Assembly: GCA_027924585.1 (NCBI GenBank)
Contig: BSBM01002086.1
Coordinates: forward strand, 496,001-560,000
Direction of reading: 5' to 3'
DNA from: Larix kaempferi
Lineage: Eukaryota; Streptophyta; Pinopsida; Pinales; Pinaceae
DNA: 64,000 nt
Positions 1 to 11,489 of this stretch are shown here, in pieces. A program made the translations under genes and the position numbers. The notes below the pieces were generated by a model. The model made no database searches. It had not been told where the DNA came from and was given only the letters and a program-made list of their open reading frames with translations. Numbering within the stretch: position 1 is the stretch's first letter; each line of letters begins with the position of its first letter.

Positions 1-71
1 GTAGGTTTATCTTTCATACCTGTAAGTTGGAAGTTTCTCCCCTGAACTATAGGTGCATTTTCCTCACAACA
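1..71 (+). repeat. 3' end of the 5' LTR of element A
   Basis: These bases match the last 71 bases of the LTRs of C (to 41514 and 49950) and of A itself (to 13168), ending in CTCACAACA directly before the primer binding site. The rest of this LTR lies before the window. Confidence 0.85.
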
Positions 72-74
72 GAA

Positions 75-92
75 TGGCGACCATACTGGGGA
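75..92 (+). promoter_or_regulatory. Primer binding site of element A (tRNA-Arg-like, degraded)
   Basis: The 18 bases start with TGG three bases after the LTR end, as expected for pairing to a tRNA 3' CCA. The B and C copies read TGCCGACTCCGCTGGGGA and TGGTGACTCCGCTGGGGA. From memory this resembles the tRNA-Arg site of Ogre/TAT elements rather than the initiator-Met site TGGTATCAGAGC found in copia1, E and D. The A copy has changes in the middle. Confidence 0.6.
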
Positions 93-1634
93 AAGCCTAT
101 ATGATTAGGGGTATCCAATGTCATTTCTTTAGTGTTGTTTGAAGGTATTTGTTCAATTTCTTGATTAGAATCAGTTATTAGGCTTCGTTTGACCCTCCTT
201 GGATCTTACAAACCCTTCCTAGCCCTTTCAGACCCTTATTGGCTCAGGTGTGGGGGTTTTAGCTATGTTTTTTCAACTTTTCCCACATGTGCGCTACTGT
301 TGTGAAGCAAAGTAGCACATTCCCCTGCTTTGGGCGTTGGTATTCCTCATACACAGTAGCGCACACATTTTGGGATTGCGTTTTTTGGGTTTTGACCTCT
401 TTTGGGGGGCTGTGGCTGCATTTTTTTGGGGTCCCTGATGACCCTAGGTCTGAGTTAAACCACTATAAGTGGTCTCCTATGCTTGTACTGATCCTATGTT
501 CATGATTTGGACCTCCTTTGATCAATTTGGGATTGTTTGGAAAGTTTTGGGGCTTGTTGACCCAAGTTGGGGGGTTGTGGACCAGTTTGTTGTTTGTTAC
601 CCTGATTTGAGTTTGATTGAATCTACTTGCTCCATTTCCACTGGATTTGAAAGATATTGAGTCTAGTGACCCTGTTTGTATCTATTTGAGTGAAATTTCT
701 CTTTAGATTGGTTTCTTATCCTCCCTTATGCTTTTAGTTTTCTTTTTGTAGTGAAAGCTCAAGTGTCTTTGCTGTTGTTCAGGACCTTGACTGCACTGTT
801 TGTGTGCAGACCTGACTTTACCAAACCATACTTCTTTGTAGGTCATTGCTTTGTTTGGGTCTAAAATTAGTTTTCGTATGCTTTTCCCAATGGTTGGCAT
901 GCTTACATCAATAAGAATCTGAAAGTCGTATTGGATGCTTTTACTGTTTCAATAAGGAAACTTGAAAGTTCTTTGCTTTTACTTTGATAGTAGGTTAGTT
1001 TCAATTTCAGTTTTGTTTCTTACCTTTGAAAAGCATAAAATTTTTGATTTATTTTCTGAGTAGAGTACCTTGCAAGTGAATTAAAGGATTTAAGAGTGCT
1101 TTGCATAAAAAAGAAGAAGTTTTCTTTTGCATACTTATTTGTTTGAGTAGCTGCATTCTTAGGTTTTGAGTTTAATTTTGTACATTTAGACTTTATTTTT
1201 ACCTTTTTGCATTCGAAAGACTAAAAATTGCATTTGCACATGCATTCTAGATCGTATCTTTAAGACTTGCATTGAAAAGATAAGATTTGTTTAGTGGTAA
1301 ACATTTCATTTCAGTATTCTATCTTTGTTATAACCACTCTCACACACCCACTACCTTTTTGAGTAAGCAAGTAACCTTTAAAATGAACCCTAATAAAATG
1401 TACTAGTAACATTTTCTTTTCTAGGTTACACTTTTCACCAACTAGTTTTGGTTAGGATCTTGGGTTTAAAACACCTTAAACCACCCAAGATCACACATTA
1501 CGCAAAATCGTAGTTCGACTATCGCAGGTAAACCCACCTCATTCAAAACTTGCCTGGGATCTATGCAGTAGGTCTTGTGAGATCAAACTGTTGGGAATAA
1601 ACCTCCTACTTTCTGTTTCGAGCATATACCAGGA
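93..1634 (+). other. Leader of element A, part 1 (noncoding)
   Basis: This untranslated leader parallels 41536-43090 in C and, inverted, about 25620-27208 in B. Short open frames here are not kept between copies. It holds GTAGCGC-type motifs at about 289-367 (a forward GCGCTACTG copy and the reverse form CAGTAGCGCACAC), also found in the family's LTRs. A pyrimidine tract ending TTTTCTAGG near 1410-1426 and AGGTAA near 1526 resemble splice signals, but splicing is only a guess. The leader is cut at 1634 by copia1 and resumes at 7859. Confidence 0.75.
1630..1634. repeat. Target site duplication of copia1, left copy
   Basis: CAGGA directly precedes the left LTR and is repeated at 7854-7858 directly after the right LTR. 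Uninterrupted C has a single copy at the matching leader position (near 43085), which confirms the insertion point. Confidence 0.95.
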
Positions 1635-2092
1635 TGTTCGGGTACACAGGGTACTACCAAAGGACCGAACACCAAGAGCAACCACTTCACACAAACAGAT
1701 CACAGATCAACACACCGATGTTTTGACGTGGTTTAAACCCTCTTGAGGGAAACACTCCACGGCCCCGGCCAAATAGCTTCTACGGGACAATTTATTATGC
1801 AAAGAAAGAAAGTTACAAATGAGCTTCTCATAATCGATCAACTAAACAATGACCCTCCATGCTCTTTAAATAGAGATCATGGACCAATCGGGTGTTAAGC
1901 CACGGATCAAGGTTAGGTTTGATCTAAGAGAAGTTGAGCCGTCGGATCACTCTATGTCGGAAACATATCGTGACCGTCGGATTAAGTATATACAAATGCA
2001 TACTAATGCATACTAAAGAAACACACTATCCCTAACGGATATATTACACAAGTTGATCTTAACTAACTTCTAAGTGTCTAAATATCCTAACA
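1635..2092 (-). repeat. copia1 left LTR (3' LTR in element sense)
   Basis: 458 bp, matched to 7396-7853 with four substitutions. On the - strand a TATTTAAA box lies near 1863-1872 and may serve as the promoter. The right-hand end is followed by the polypurine tract. Confidence 0.97.
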
Positions 2093-2103
2093 TCCCCCCT
2101 TAA
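2093..2103 (-). promoter_or_regulatory. Polypurine tract of copia1
   Basis: The - strand reads TTAAGGGGGGA immediately before the 3' LTR, the usual place for plus-strand DNA priming. Confidence 0.9.
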
Positions 2104-2174
2104 GAACAACTTGGGATAGGATTGAAGGATTTACAAAGGTGACACTATTAGGAGAAGGAAGGAGGCATTATAGC

Positions 2175-4148
2175 CTATCCCCCCTTAATGACAAGTTCCT
2201 GAACTCCTAACATAGATCGAAGTTTAGAAAACTTCGCTTCTGTAAGAGACTTGGTGAAGATGTCTGCAACTTGATCATCTGTAGGGCAAAAGAGCACTTC
2301 GAGAACACGATCATGAACAAGATTTCTGATGAAGTGCATATGTAGCTCAATGTGTTTGCTGCGTTGATGTAGAACTGGATCTTTGGCAAGCTTGATGGCA
2401 CTTTGATTGTCGCACCAAAGTGGAGTAGGTTGCTGCTGCTCGAATCCAAACTCTGAAAGGATCTGTCGAAGCCATAAAGCTTCCTGACTGGCATTGACGG
2501 CTGCTCGATATTCTGCCTCTGCTGAAGAAAGAGCAAGAGCTTGTTGTTTCTTACAAGCCCAAGTAATAGGTCCAGATCCCAGACTGAAAACATAACCTGC
2601 AGTAGACTTTCGATCATCAGGATCGCCGGCCCAATCTGAATCAGTGAAACCAACCAACAAAGGTTTCCCCCCTGTACTGTAATGAATCCCAAACTGAACT
2701 GTACCTCGAATATATCGAAGTATTCTTTTAGCTGCTTTCCAGTGACTTTCATGAGGTGTCTGCATATAACGGGCAACTCGACCAACGGCAAAGGAAAGGT
2801 TAGGACGGGAATGAGTCAAGTATAAAAGACTACCAACAAGCTGACGATACAATGTGGCATCTACTTCAGGTGAAGTACAAGTGGTAGAAAGTTTGACTCC
2901 AGACTGGAAGGGAGAAGGGGCTGGTTTACAATCTTCCATGTGAAAGCGACGAAGAAGGTCACAAGCATACTTAGACTGAGAAAGAAAGATTCCTTCTTTG
3001 GTTTGCAGAACTTGGAGACCAAGAAAATAATGCAAATGTCCTAAGTGTGACATTTCAAAAGTTTGTTTAAGACTGGATTTCACATGGGTTATAAGCTTAG
3101 GGTCACTACCAGTAAGAATAAGGTCATCAACATATAGAACAAGTATGATGAGATGGTTTCCTACTTTCTTGGTATAGACATTGGGGTCAGAATGGCATCT
3201 AGAAAAACCAGTGTCAAGGAGAAAGTTATCCATTTTGGCATACCAAGCTCTAGGAGCTTGCTTAAGGCCATATAAGGATTTCTTAAGGCGACAGACAAGG
3301 CTAGAGTTATTCTGAACATAGCCAGGAGGTTGTTCCATGTAAATTTCCTCCTGTAAATCACCATGTAAGAAGGCAGACTTGACATCCATTTGATGGAATT
3401 CCCAGTTGTGTAAGGCTGCAAGGGAAAGAACAAGGCGGATGGAGTTCATTTTGGCGATGGGAGCAAAGGTTTCATTGTAGTCAATCCCTTCAACTTGAGA
3501 AAAACCTTTGGCAACTAACCTTGCCTTAAGTCTTTCAACACTTCCATCTGATGCATACTTAGTTCTGTAGACCCATTTACATATGACAAGTTTTCTTCCT
3601 TTTGGAAGAGGTACAAGATCCCAAGTATCGTTCGTCATTAAGGAACGATATTCTTCATCCATGGCTGCATCCCAATCTGGATTCCCTGAAGCTTCTGCAA
3701 AAGTTTCTAGATCATGATTCTTGGAAACTTGAGCCAAAAGAGAAGAGGCTCGCTGAAACTGAGAACGTGTTCGACGTTGATCTCTAGGATCACCGGCAAG
3801 ATCACCAGCTGCTTCACATGTTGAACGGACCCATCGAGGAAGCACTTGTGCTGGTGCAACTGGAGGAACATGAGCAGGCGGAGGTGGATTTTCATCCTCA
3901 CTATCATCATCAGAAACTGGAGTTGGAAACCTGTCAAGGAAATTGGAAGAAGAAGAAGAAGGCACAAACGCCGAATCAGGCTCGCAGGCCAAAGATGGCA
4001 CACTCGCCGAGTTAGGCTCGCAGGCCAAGATATTTTCATCAAATTTAACATCTCTTCTAATGATTATAGCATGAGAATGTGGTTGAAGAAGTCTATAACC
4101 TTTTACATCTTTAGAATATCCAACAAATATGCACTTTTCACTTTTAGG
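2175..4148 (-). pseudogene. copia1 gag-pol, C-terminal part: reverse transcriptase and RNase H
   Basis: This segment follows the TAG at 4149-4151 in the same frame as the upstream gag-integrase part. The first Met is at 4028, giving 617 aa. From that Met, an acidic and proline-rich linker (about 20-95) is followed by the Ty1/copia RT. Visible motifs are KWVYRTKY, GIDYNETFAP, HQMDVKSAFL and catalytic YVDD at about 299-302. The RNase H follows with TDSDWAGD, SSAEAEYRA and the SKHIELHMHFI tail. No further stop or frameshift is seen, so the enzyme domains look intact. RT copies the element RNA in virus-like particles and RNase H removes the RNA. Translation would need readthrough of the TAG. Confidence 0.95.
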
Positions 4149-6254
4149 CTACAATGCTTTCCGTTTTTCATCCGGAATGTGAGCCCATGCCTCACTACCA
4201 AACACACGAAAGTGACTTACATCAGGTTTAACTTTACTCCATGCTTCTTCCGGTGTTATACCTTGTAATGCTTTTGTGGGGGTGCGATTAACTATGTAAT
4301 TTGCACAATTTATGGCTTCAGCCCAAAATTGAAGACTTAGTCCCTTAGATTGGATCATACAATTTGCCATTTCTTTTAAAGTGCGGTTCTTCCGCTCAAC
4401 TACACCATTTTGTTGTGGTGTATATGGAACAGTGTGTTGTTGTTGGATGCCTTGTTCAGTGCAGAAAGTAGTGAACTGTTTGTTAACATATTCTCCTCCA
4501 TTGTCAGATCTTAACTTGATAATTTGATGACCAGATTGTTTTTCAACAAGGGCCTTGTAGGCCAAGAACATGTTAAATACTTCGCTCTTAAGTTTTAGGA
4601 AATAAACCCAAGTGCGTCTGGTGTAATCATCAATGAAAGTTAAGAAATACTTGAAACCAGAAAAGGAAGCAGATGGAAGAGGACCACACAAGTCACTATG
4701 CACAAGCTCCAAGGGAACCGAGGCGTGCCAAGAGGCACGTTTGTCAAAACTGTCCTGATGATGTTTTCCGAGTACACAACCGGAACAAACACCATCTCTG
4801 CAAGATACCATCGGAAGACCTGTCACCATATTTTCTTTACATAGTTGTTGCAATGAGCGATAATTTAAGTGACCAAATCGCTCATGCCAAAGTTTGCTCA
4901 AGTTATCACTATGAGCAACAAAAACTGAAGGGAAAGGTGATGACCCAAAGTTGTTAAACTTGTACAACCTGGTAATATCATCAACAATTCCGGTAGCTAG
5001 AACCTGTTGAGGATCTTTAAAATCCTTGATTACAACTTGGTGAGGTGTAAAGGTCACAGTTTTACCTTCACCAGAATGAGTGATCTGATAGACTGATAAC
5101 AAATTGCAGGAAATTCTTGGAACACATAGTACATCACTAAAATGACCATTATCTACTGGAACTGTTCCAACTCCTACAACACTTAGAGATCTATCATCAC
5201 CAACAAATATTTGTTTGGTGTTACATTCATGCATAGTAGAAAAGATGGCTTGATCCTTAGCCATATGATAAGATGCTCCAAAATCAATGAGCCATTCATT
5301 TGAAGTAGAAGAAGAAGATGCATTATAAGAATAACCAGAAGCACAAAGTGCATGTCCATGAAAGACAGATTCTGAAGGTGAATCTAGGCTGATGTGGTGC
5401 TTCTTCATTGCTGCTTCCAAGGCTGCCATCTTCTTGAAACACTTAGATTCATCATGATTATCTTTCCCGCAATAGTTGCAATGACGCTCAGTCTTCTTGC
5501 CTTTTGGCTTGGATCCTTTGTCATTTTTTAAAGAAGGAGCTGACTGAGAGGGTTTTGGACCCTTGTTTGACTTATTATTGCGAAAATTTTGTTTCTTGGG
5601 AGGCTTGGACTTTTCTTTCTGTTGGGACAATAAGGCTTTCCCAGATGTATCTGCATTGTTGATTATTCCAAGATGAATGAGTTTATCTTGTTCTCTAATC
5701 AAGGAATCACAAAAGGATTCAAGACTAGGCTCTTGATAGCTAGCTGTATTCAATGACGCTTTCATGGAGTAAAATGTAGATACAAAAACAGAATATGCAG
5801 GTCCAAGTTTGGAAAGAATATGATAAATGCATTGTTTGTCTTCCCTCTCAATCTTACATTCTGCACATAAGAGCTTGAGAGTTTTGTACTTAGATAAATA
5901 ATCTTGAATGCATGAAAAGTCACTTGGATTTAAAGAAATCAACTCATTTTCGAGTTGGTGACCCCGAATTTCATTCTGTTTACCAAACACAGATTCCAAC
6001 TTGTCCCAAGCAGTATTAGGTTCATCAATTCCAGATATGTGGAATCGCAAATCAGTAGAGATTGACATCCCAATCAATCCACGAGCTTCATCACATCTAT
6101 TTTCCCATTTTATTTTCTTATCATCATCAGTGGGTTCTTTTTCTTTCCCTGTTGTAATTCTGAAAAGTCCCCTACTTCGTAGAACATCCTCCATACGAGA
6201 TTTCCATGAGAAATAGTTGGAACTGTTAAGTAGAATATCACAAAGGGCGGCCAT
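4149..6254 (-). pseudogene. copia1 gag-pol, N-terminal part: gag, protease, integrase
   Basis: 701 codons from Met at 6254 to TAG at 4149-4151. Residues 1-240 are gag-like. A CX2CX4HX4C zinc knuckle has C259, C262, H267 and C272. The protease motif near 323-329 reads IDFGASY, where the family usually has D-S/T-G, so residue 2 of the active-site triplet is changed. The GAG-pre-integrase HHCC region starts near LWHERFGHLN (about 455). The integrase core has D521 (HSDLCG), the second Asp in RSDNGGEY (about 585) and Glu in VVERKNRT (about 620). Start choice: this is the first Met after the leader, and the protein then runs through a typical gag N terminus. Confidence 0.93.
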
Positions 6255-7383
6255 ATTTGTAAATTAATGGCTGTAAAAGCAGAAACCAATAGTCTGGATG
6301 TGAAGAGCTCGAAAAAATAGGTGGTTTAAAAAAAAACGGCACTGAAAACGGACTCTGTATGATGAAGTTATGCTTGAACAAAGAAACTGTTGAAGATGTC
6401 CCCAATAGTGACGTGGCAGCTAGAGAATGTCCAGCAAAAAAAGAACCCCCCTCTTCCCAAGATGAACCTTTTGACAATCACTTTACAAAAAAGTTGCTTT
6501 TAAGTGAATCACTTTTGTAAAATAAGTGATTTCACTTTTACAATGATATTACTTTTAAATAGTGCAACAATAAATAAAAAGCTTAAGTGACTCACTTGTA
6601 TCTTTATTTTTTATTATTTAAGTGAGATGCACTTTTACAATAAAGTAACTTGAAAATAGAAATTGCATGCACTTTTCTTTTTAAAAGTAACTTCCTAAGA
6701 CTTGAACGCAAGACCTATTAGGAATAAAGCAACTTTGGACCAAGTGAGCTAGTTTAAAAGGTATGTAAAATATGGAAATGAGGAAGGGGGCTTTTTTTTT
6801 TTTTACTCTTCTTGCTCGGTTTGCGTGCTTGCCCTTTTTCCTGCAAAACAAACCACAAAACGAAACAAAAAAACTTTTCCACACTTGTGGAGTTAGATCT
6901 TGTTAGCTTGCCCAGAAAGTCTACGTTTTCTCTCTGTTTCTGATTTGCCGAGATCGCGCAAAGTGCACGGCAAAGAGCATACGCAGCCGAAAAAACCCTT
7001 TCCCTTTCTGTTTCTGATTTGCCGAGATCGCTCAAGGTGCACGGCAAAGAGCATACGCAGACGGGAAAGCAACAATCCGAACCAAAAAAAAATCTAACAG
7101 TAAAAAAATGAAATATGAGATTTTTCTTTTCAAAAACGAAATAAAAAAATGCGTCACTGTAACATTATACCTTCAGATCTGATGAAAAACGCGTTTCTGG
7201 AGCAACTGGGAACCGTTTTCGATCAAACGAAAACTATTTCTCAATGGAAACGACGCTCCGGACGCAATGGAACACCTCCCACAGCCCAGAAATGCACAGA
7301 AATACCAGAACTAGAAACCCTTTCGAGTTTCGGCAACAACAGTTCAAGATCTAGATCATAACCGGAAGCGGCACTTCATAAAA
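6255..7383 (-). other. Leader of copia1 (noncoding, AT-rich, with a repeat)
   Basis: About 1.1 kb between the primer site and the gag start. The stretch 6480-6680 is very AT-rich, with many short ACTTTT/AAAGTG inverted copies. Short open frames at 6681-7075 are repetitive and do not resemble a known protein. It contains the 75-bp spaced direct repeat listed separately. Confidence 0.8.
6933..7063. repeat. Two-copy direct repeat in the copia1 leader
   Basis: A unit of about 57 bp containing TTTGCCGAGATCG and GCACGGCAAAGAGCATACGC occurs at 6933-6989 and again at about 7006-7063 with only a few changes. The spacing is about 75 bp. Confidence 0.85.
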
Positions 7384-7395
7384 GCTCTGATACCA
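7384..7395 (-). promoter_or_regulatory. Primer binding site of copia1 (initiator tRNA-Met)
   Basis: The - strand reads TGGTATCAGAGC directly next to the 5' LTR, the standard plant initiator-Met primer site. Confidence 0.95.
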
Positions 7396-7853
7396 TGTTC
7401 GGGTACACAGGGTACTACCAAAGGACCGAACACCAAGAGCAACCACTTCACACAAATAGATCACAGATCAACACACCGATGTTTTGACGTGGTTTAAACC
7501 CTCTTGAGGGAAACACTCCACGGCCCCGGCCAAATAGCTTCTACGGGACAATTTATTATGCAAAGAAATAAAGTTACAAATGAGCTTCTCATAATCGATC
7601 AACTAAACAATGACCCTCCATGCTCTTTAAATAGAGATCATGGACCAATCGGGTGTTAAGCCACAGATCAAGGTTAGGTTTGATCTAAGAGAAGTTGAGC
7701 CGTCGGATCACTCTATGTCGGAAACATATCGTGACCGTCGGATTAAGTATATACAAATGCATACTAATGCATACTAAAGAAACACACTATCCCTAACGGA
7801 TATATTACACAAGTTGATCTTAACTAACTCCTAAGTGTCTAAATATCCTAACA
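7396..7853 (-). repeat. copia1 right LTR (5' LTR in element sense)
   Basis: 458 bp, same length as the left LTR. The four differences by eye are in AAATAG, GAAATAAAG, CCACAGATC and AACTCCTAAG. Confidence 0.97.
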
Positions 7854-7858
7854 CAGGA
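7854..7858. repeat. Target site duplication of copia1, right copy
   Basis: CAGGA, identical to 1630-1634. Confidence 0.95.
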
Positions 7859-8300
7859 TTGGATCGCGTTTGGGTACTCTTTTGAGCTTCGGGCTCAGTT
7901 ACCCTGCCCACACCTTCTGATTTGACCAGAGACTGTTTCCCTAGGAGTTTTCGGTGTGGTGGTATCCTTAATATCTGACCATAGGATCATACACAGTTGA
8001 AGGCGGAGGGTTATATCTGCTGTACCTAGGACAAACATGGGAGGAAATCCCTTGCAGGTCTTTGGGAGGGCGGTTGGGTGATTCCAGTGCTTGAACCCTT
8101 AGTCATTGTATTGTGGACTCCGGATAACTGTTCTTCTTCCTTCGTTGATCTATGTTGGGCCCTCATCATCCCAGACTCTTCTCCGGAAGGCATTTGTTTG
8201 CCTGGTTGGATTTACCTAAGACCTTTTATAGTGGTGTGCTCTTTGTGCTACTTGTCTTAGTTTGCCTTAGAGAACTTCTTGCTCATTTGAGCACGAAACC
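7859..8300 (+). other. Leader of element A, part 2
   Basis: Continuation of the leader after copia1, matching 43086-43530 in C and about 25183-25640 (inverted) in B. It leads straight into the degraded coding region. No conserved open frame is seen. Confidence 0.75.
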
Positions 8301-8948
8301 ATTTTTAGCATTCCGGCGAGCGCCAATCAAGGTACCCTTGTTCTAGGAGATCCTTGTGCTATTCCATTCATTGAAAACATTGGTACTCCCTTAATGGCTA
8401 CTTTGAATCTTCCTGGATTCACTATAGGGCTGCCGGTTTGGTTGTTCTCCACTCCGAATGCCTTGCATGCTCTTGACGCTTCTTTTGTAAGAACCTCAAA
8501 TCAAGAGCATCAGAACCCTAGGCCTTCTTTGCCAGTAACATATTCTCCTACTCCTTCTACCTCATGTGGCGAAAGTAGCAATACTAGTAACCAACAGTCT
8601 TAAAGGAATAGATGGAGGAACAATAGGAAGAAGATGCCAAAATATGGGGGCAAGCACCCTGCCTCTGCAAATCATGCAGGGGGAACCTACCTAGCCTCTG
8701 GAGGTCATGCCAGGAGAAAAATTTTAGTCACTGAAAATCACACTGAAAGTTTGTCTTCGACCACTATCAGTCATGTTGAGGACACGTCATTGATCACTGC
8801 TAGTCATATTAATGACAAGTCACCAGTTCCTATGAGTCATACTGGAGACACCAGATCAGCCACTGCAAGTCATGCTGAGGGAGTTGACATTGTCGACAAA
8901 CCCAATAAACAGAAGTATAAGTTCCCTTTCAAGTTTTGTGAGGGATAA
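8301..8948 (+). pseudogene. Element A protein, N-terminal part with His-rich repeats and first zinc knuckle (broken)
   Basis: Homologous to 43531-44180 of C. The Met codon of C is ATT here at 8301. A TAA near 8600 interrupts the frame where C has a Lys codon. A proline-rich opening (NLPGFTIGLPVWLFSTPN) is followed by a basic patch and loosely repeated SHxG/SHxE motifs every 14-20 residues (NHAGG, SHVED, SHIND, SHTGD, SHAEG). The first knuckle is damaged: CKFCEGDH of the B copy reads FKFCEG and then a stop. The region probably acted as a nucleic-acid-binding gag-like part, but no standard Retrotrans_gag core is recognisable. Confidence 0.7.
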
Positions 8949-11194
8949 CATCTTACTTACTTGTGCCCTGTACTTCCAGAAGTGCAAAAAGTGTGTTAGT
9001 TCAAACGTCTTTTGCTTCTGAGCAACCAACCACTGCTAGTCATGTTGGGGGAAAACTGTCATCCAATGCTAGTCATGCTGAGAGTATTTACGTTGTAAAG
9101 GAGTCTCAACCTATAGGATGGAAACCAAAGTTCCCTTATAAACTTTGTAAGGGATATCACCTTACTCACCGATGCCTTGTCATGCCAGAAGCATGAAGAG
9201 TGTGGTCCATGTCTGAAGGAACCTCTGTTCTTGAGTTGTCTATAGATTCCCTACAGCCAGATCAACCTTTGGTTGATAAAGTGGTTAAACCAATGCAATC
9301 TTTGGTCGACCCCACTCTTCCTTCAGAGAGTGAAGTGATTGAAGCGATGCAATCTTCGACCGATCCCATCAGTCCTTTGGAGACTAATGCACCTGTCCCT
9401 GAAGTCTTCTGCATTACCAGTTTGGATGTTCCTTAAAAAGGGGGTACTTCATCTGTTCCATGTGAACCCCTACCAAGCCCTAGGACTGTTTCCTTTGATT
9501 GGAATAGTCTAGCTGAACCTCGTCTTCCTTCTTCGACACCTTTCCATATAAAGGTTGATATCGGGAACCATACGGTTGATCAATGCATTGTAGATGAAGG
9601 AGCTTCTGTTAGTATCTTATCCGCTTATGCTTGGAGATATTTGGGTTTCCCTAATGTTATTCTAGCTGTTAATTGGTCGTTGACCTTCGATAGAAGACCT
9701 AGTGAACCGATCGGATTCCTCCGTCAGGTACCTATTACCTTGGGTGGAAAAACAGTCTTAGTTGATTTTATGGTTTTAAAGGACCCTATTCACTTTGATA
9801 TGATCCTCGGGTGTGATTACGTTTATGCTATGTATGCTATGGTGTTTATGTTCTTTCGTGTGATGCATTTTCCTCATAATGAAAGCATCGTCACTATCGA
9901 CCATCTTGCATTCGTTGATCCTACTTATTACCCAACTGTAGACCAGTCATATCCCTCGTCATTAGGTACGACTATGTCACATGGGACTTATGTGGCATAT
10001 TGTTCCTTCAGTTCAACTGCTACTGAGAAGAAGTCTTTGAGTTCATGCTTACCTTCCCGAGACTTAGTCCCAGATTTTGACCAAGTTACACCTCTATTTG
10101 AATGTTTAGATACGTGTTCTATCTGGGATGATATACTTCCTTCTGATGAAGTTTTCCTGGAGTCCATAGTACAATCTACCATTCATTTGGATGTTGACCT
10201 AGTCACAGTCATGTCCAGCTCTAGTTTGACCTTAAAGTCTGATCTTCCTATTGTTGAGTTTTTGGACTCTCCTTTAGATCCACAAATCGGTGTTCTTGCT
10301 GAGTTTGATTCTACTTCTAGAATTTTCAACTCCCGTGATGATGAATTTGTTTCTGTAGATTCCATCATGTCCTTCAACTTTGATCTTCATCCTGAAGTGA
10401 ATCTTGTTGATTGTAAGTTCTCGAGCTTGGGTACCATAGAGTCTTCATTTGAAAACTCTGCCTTGTTTATGCCTTCTGTTGATGATAGTGAAGTTGAAAG
10501 TATTTCTACCACAGTGAATTGTATCGGGTTTTTCTTTACATATGTTTTAGATATGATCTTGGTACTAATGTTTCTTGGAGATAGGATTCTTAGCTGGATT
10601 TATACTTGCTTACTGGTCTCTTTCGACACCTTGTGCGATATTGTCAAGTATATTCAGAACCTTGCATATAGGTTTAGGCTTCCCTACTATTATGTTGCAT
10701 TTGAACCTTTTTCCATCCAAATTCGCCATAGGGTTGAACCTGTTGGGTATTGGTGTGTTAGCCATCTCTTTATGCATCATGCACTAGTCCGACAGCAGAG
10801 CCTACCTAACATGGGTCAATCTAGTCAGCACCCTTATGCCATTTTGGTACCCATGCTGAGTTTTTTTCATAGGCTCGGGAGCCTTTTTAGATTTACCATG
10901 ACTTTGAGAAGAAGCCTCATATCTTTCTGGCCATCCGTGATAAGGCTCCCATCTTTGTGCTCAAGTTGCATATGCATCTGTTATGATCCCTCTTGCGCTA
11001 CTAATCTTGATGCTAGCTTCCACGCTTTTAGCTCGTTGTATGAGCTTCCATCTCTGATCTCATTTCTGCTAAGCCCTGTATCATTTTTCCTTCGCAATTT
11101 GACACCTTTTACCTGGAGGAGACACACTGAGTGTCCTTATATTGCTCATGTTCCTTGCATTAGGCATAGCTTTGTTCCATGCCTTTGGAGCTAG
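8949..11194 (+). pseudogene. Element A protein, second knuckle, retropepsin-like domain and hydrophobic C-terminal part
   Basis: After a frame change this region holds a second knuckle (CX2C position damaged, around 9135-9175). A retropepsin-like domain follows with VDEGASVSIL and DMILGCDYVY, the paired Asp-Gly and ILG-D marks of aspartic proteases. A stop lies near 9436 and the frame is open again from 9641 to 11194. The later part is acidic and Ser-rich, then has a strongly hydrophobic run (GFFFTYVLDMILVLMF). The reading frame near the C terminus differs from C because A lacks two bases near 11130. No RT, RNase H or integrase motif is found in any frame here. Confidence 0.72.
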
Positions 11195-11228
11195 TTTCGC
11201 ATGTCCCTGACACTCGTCTCCTCCCATT

Positions 11229-11489
11229 TCGAGCATTCTTCCACCTTTACTTCAAGCTTGTTAAAAACAATAAGCAGGTTTCGAGCATTCTTCTACCTTT
11301 ACTTTGAGCTCGTTAAAAACATTAAGTAGGTTACGAGAAGTCTTCCACCTTTCCTTCGAGCTCATTAAAAACAGTAAGGAGGCTATGAGCATTTATTTCA
11401 TCTTCACTTCGAACTCATTAAAAACAATAAGGAAGTTATGGGCATTTTTCTGTATCTCCTTTGAGTTCATTAAAAACAGTAAGGAGGTA
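11229..11489 (+). repeat. Tandem array, about 5 x 52 bp
   Basis: Five head-to-tail units of about 52 bp with core GAGCTCGTTAAAAACAGTAAG. It lies just after the coding region. C has about eight units at the same place (46495-46913). Looser copies of the core (GGGCTCGTTAAA) continue for about 130 bp beyond the array. Confidence 0.9.

Larger units (their letters stand above)
1635..7853 (-). mobile_element. copia1: young, nearly intact Ty1/copia element
   Basis: This 6219-bp element has two 458-bp LTRs that start TGTTCGG and end TAACA on the + strand, a polypurine tract, an initiator-Met primer site and a 5-bp duplication CAGGA. The domain order on the - strand is gag, protease, integrase, RT, RNase H, as in Ty1/copia. 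By eye the LTRs differ at only 4 of 458 positions, so the insertion is much younger than its neighbours. One in-frame TAG splits the single gag-pol frame. It is inserted in the leader of element A. Confidence 0.97.

Noticed and set aside
287-660. Small Trp- and Phe-rich frames in the leader of A
   Set aside because: Related leaders in B and C do not keep a common frame; the residues reflect T- and G-rich noncoding DNA.
3846-4268. 140-codon + strand frame across the copia1 gag-pol stop
   Set aside because: It is a shadow on the strand opposite to a clear polyprotein.
9988-10377. Antisense open frames across the element A coding region (similar ones at 23265-23519 and 45237-45431)
   Set aside because: They are opposite-strand shadows of the Ser-rich coding part and carry no motif of their own.
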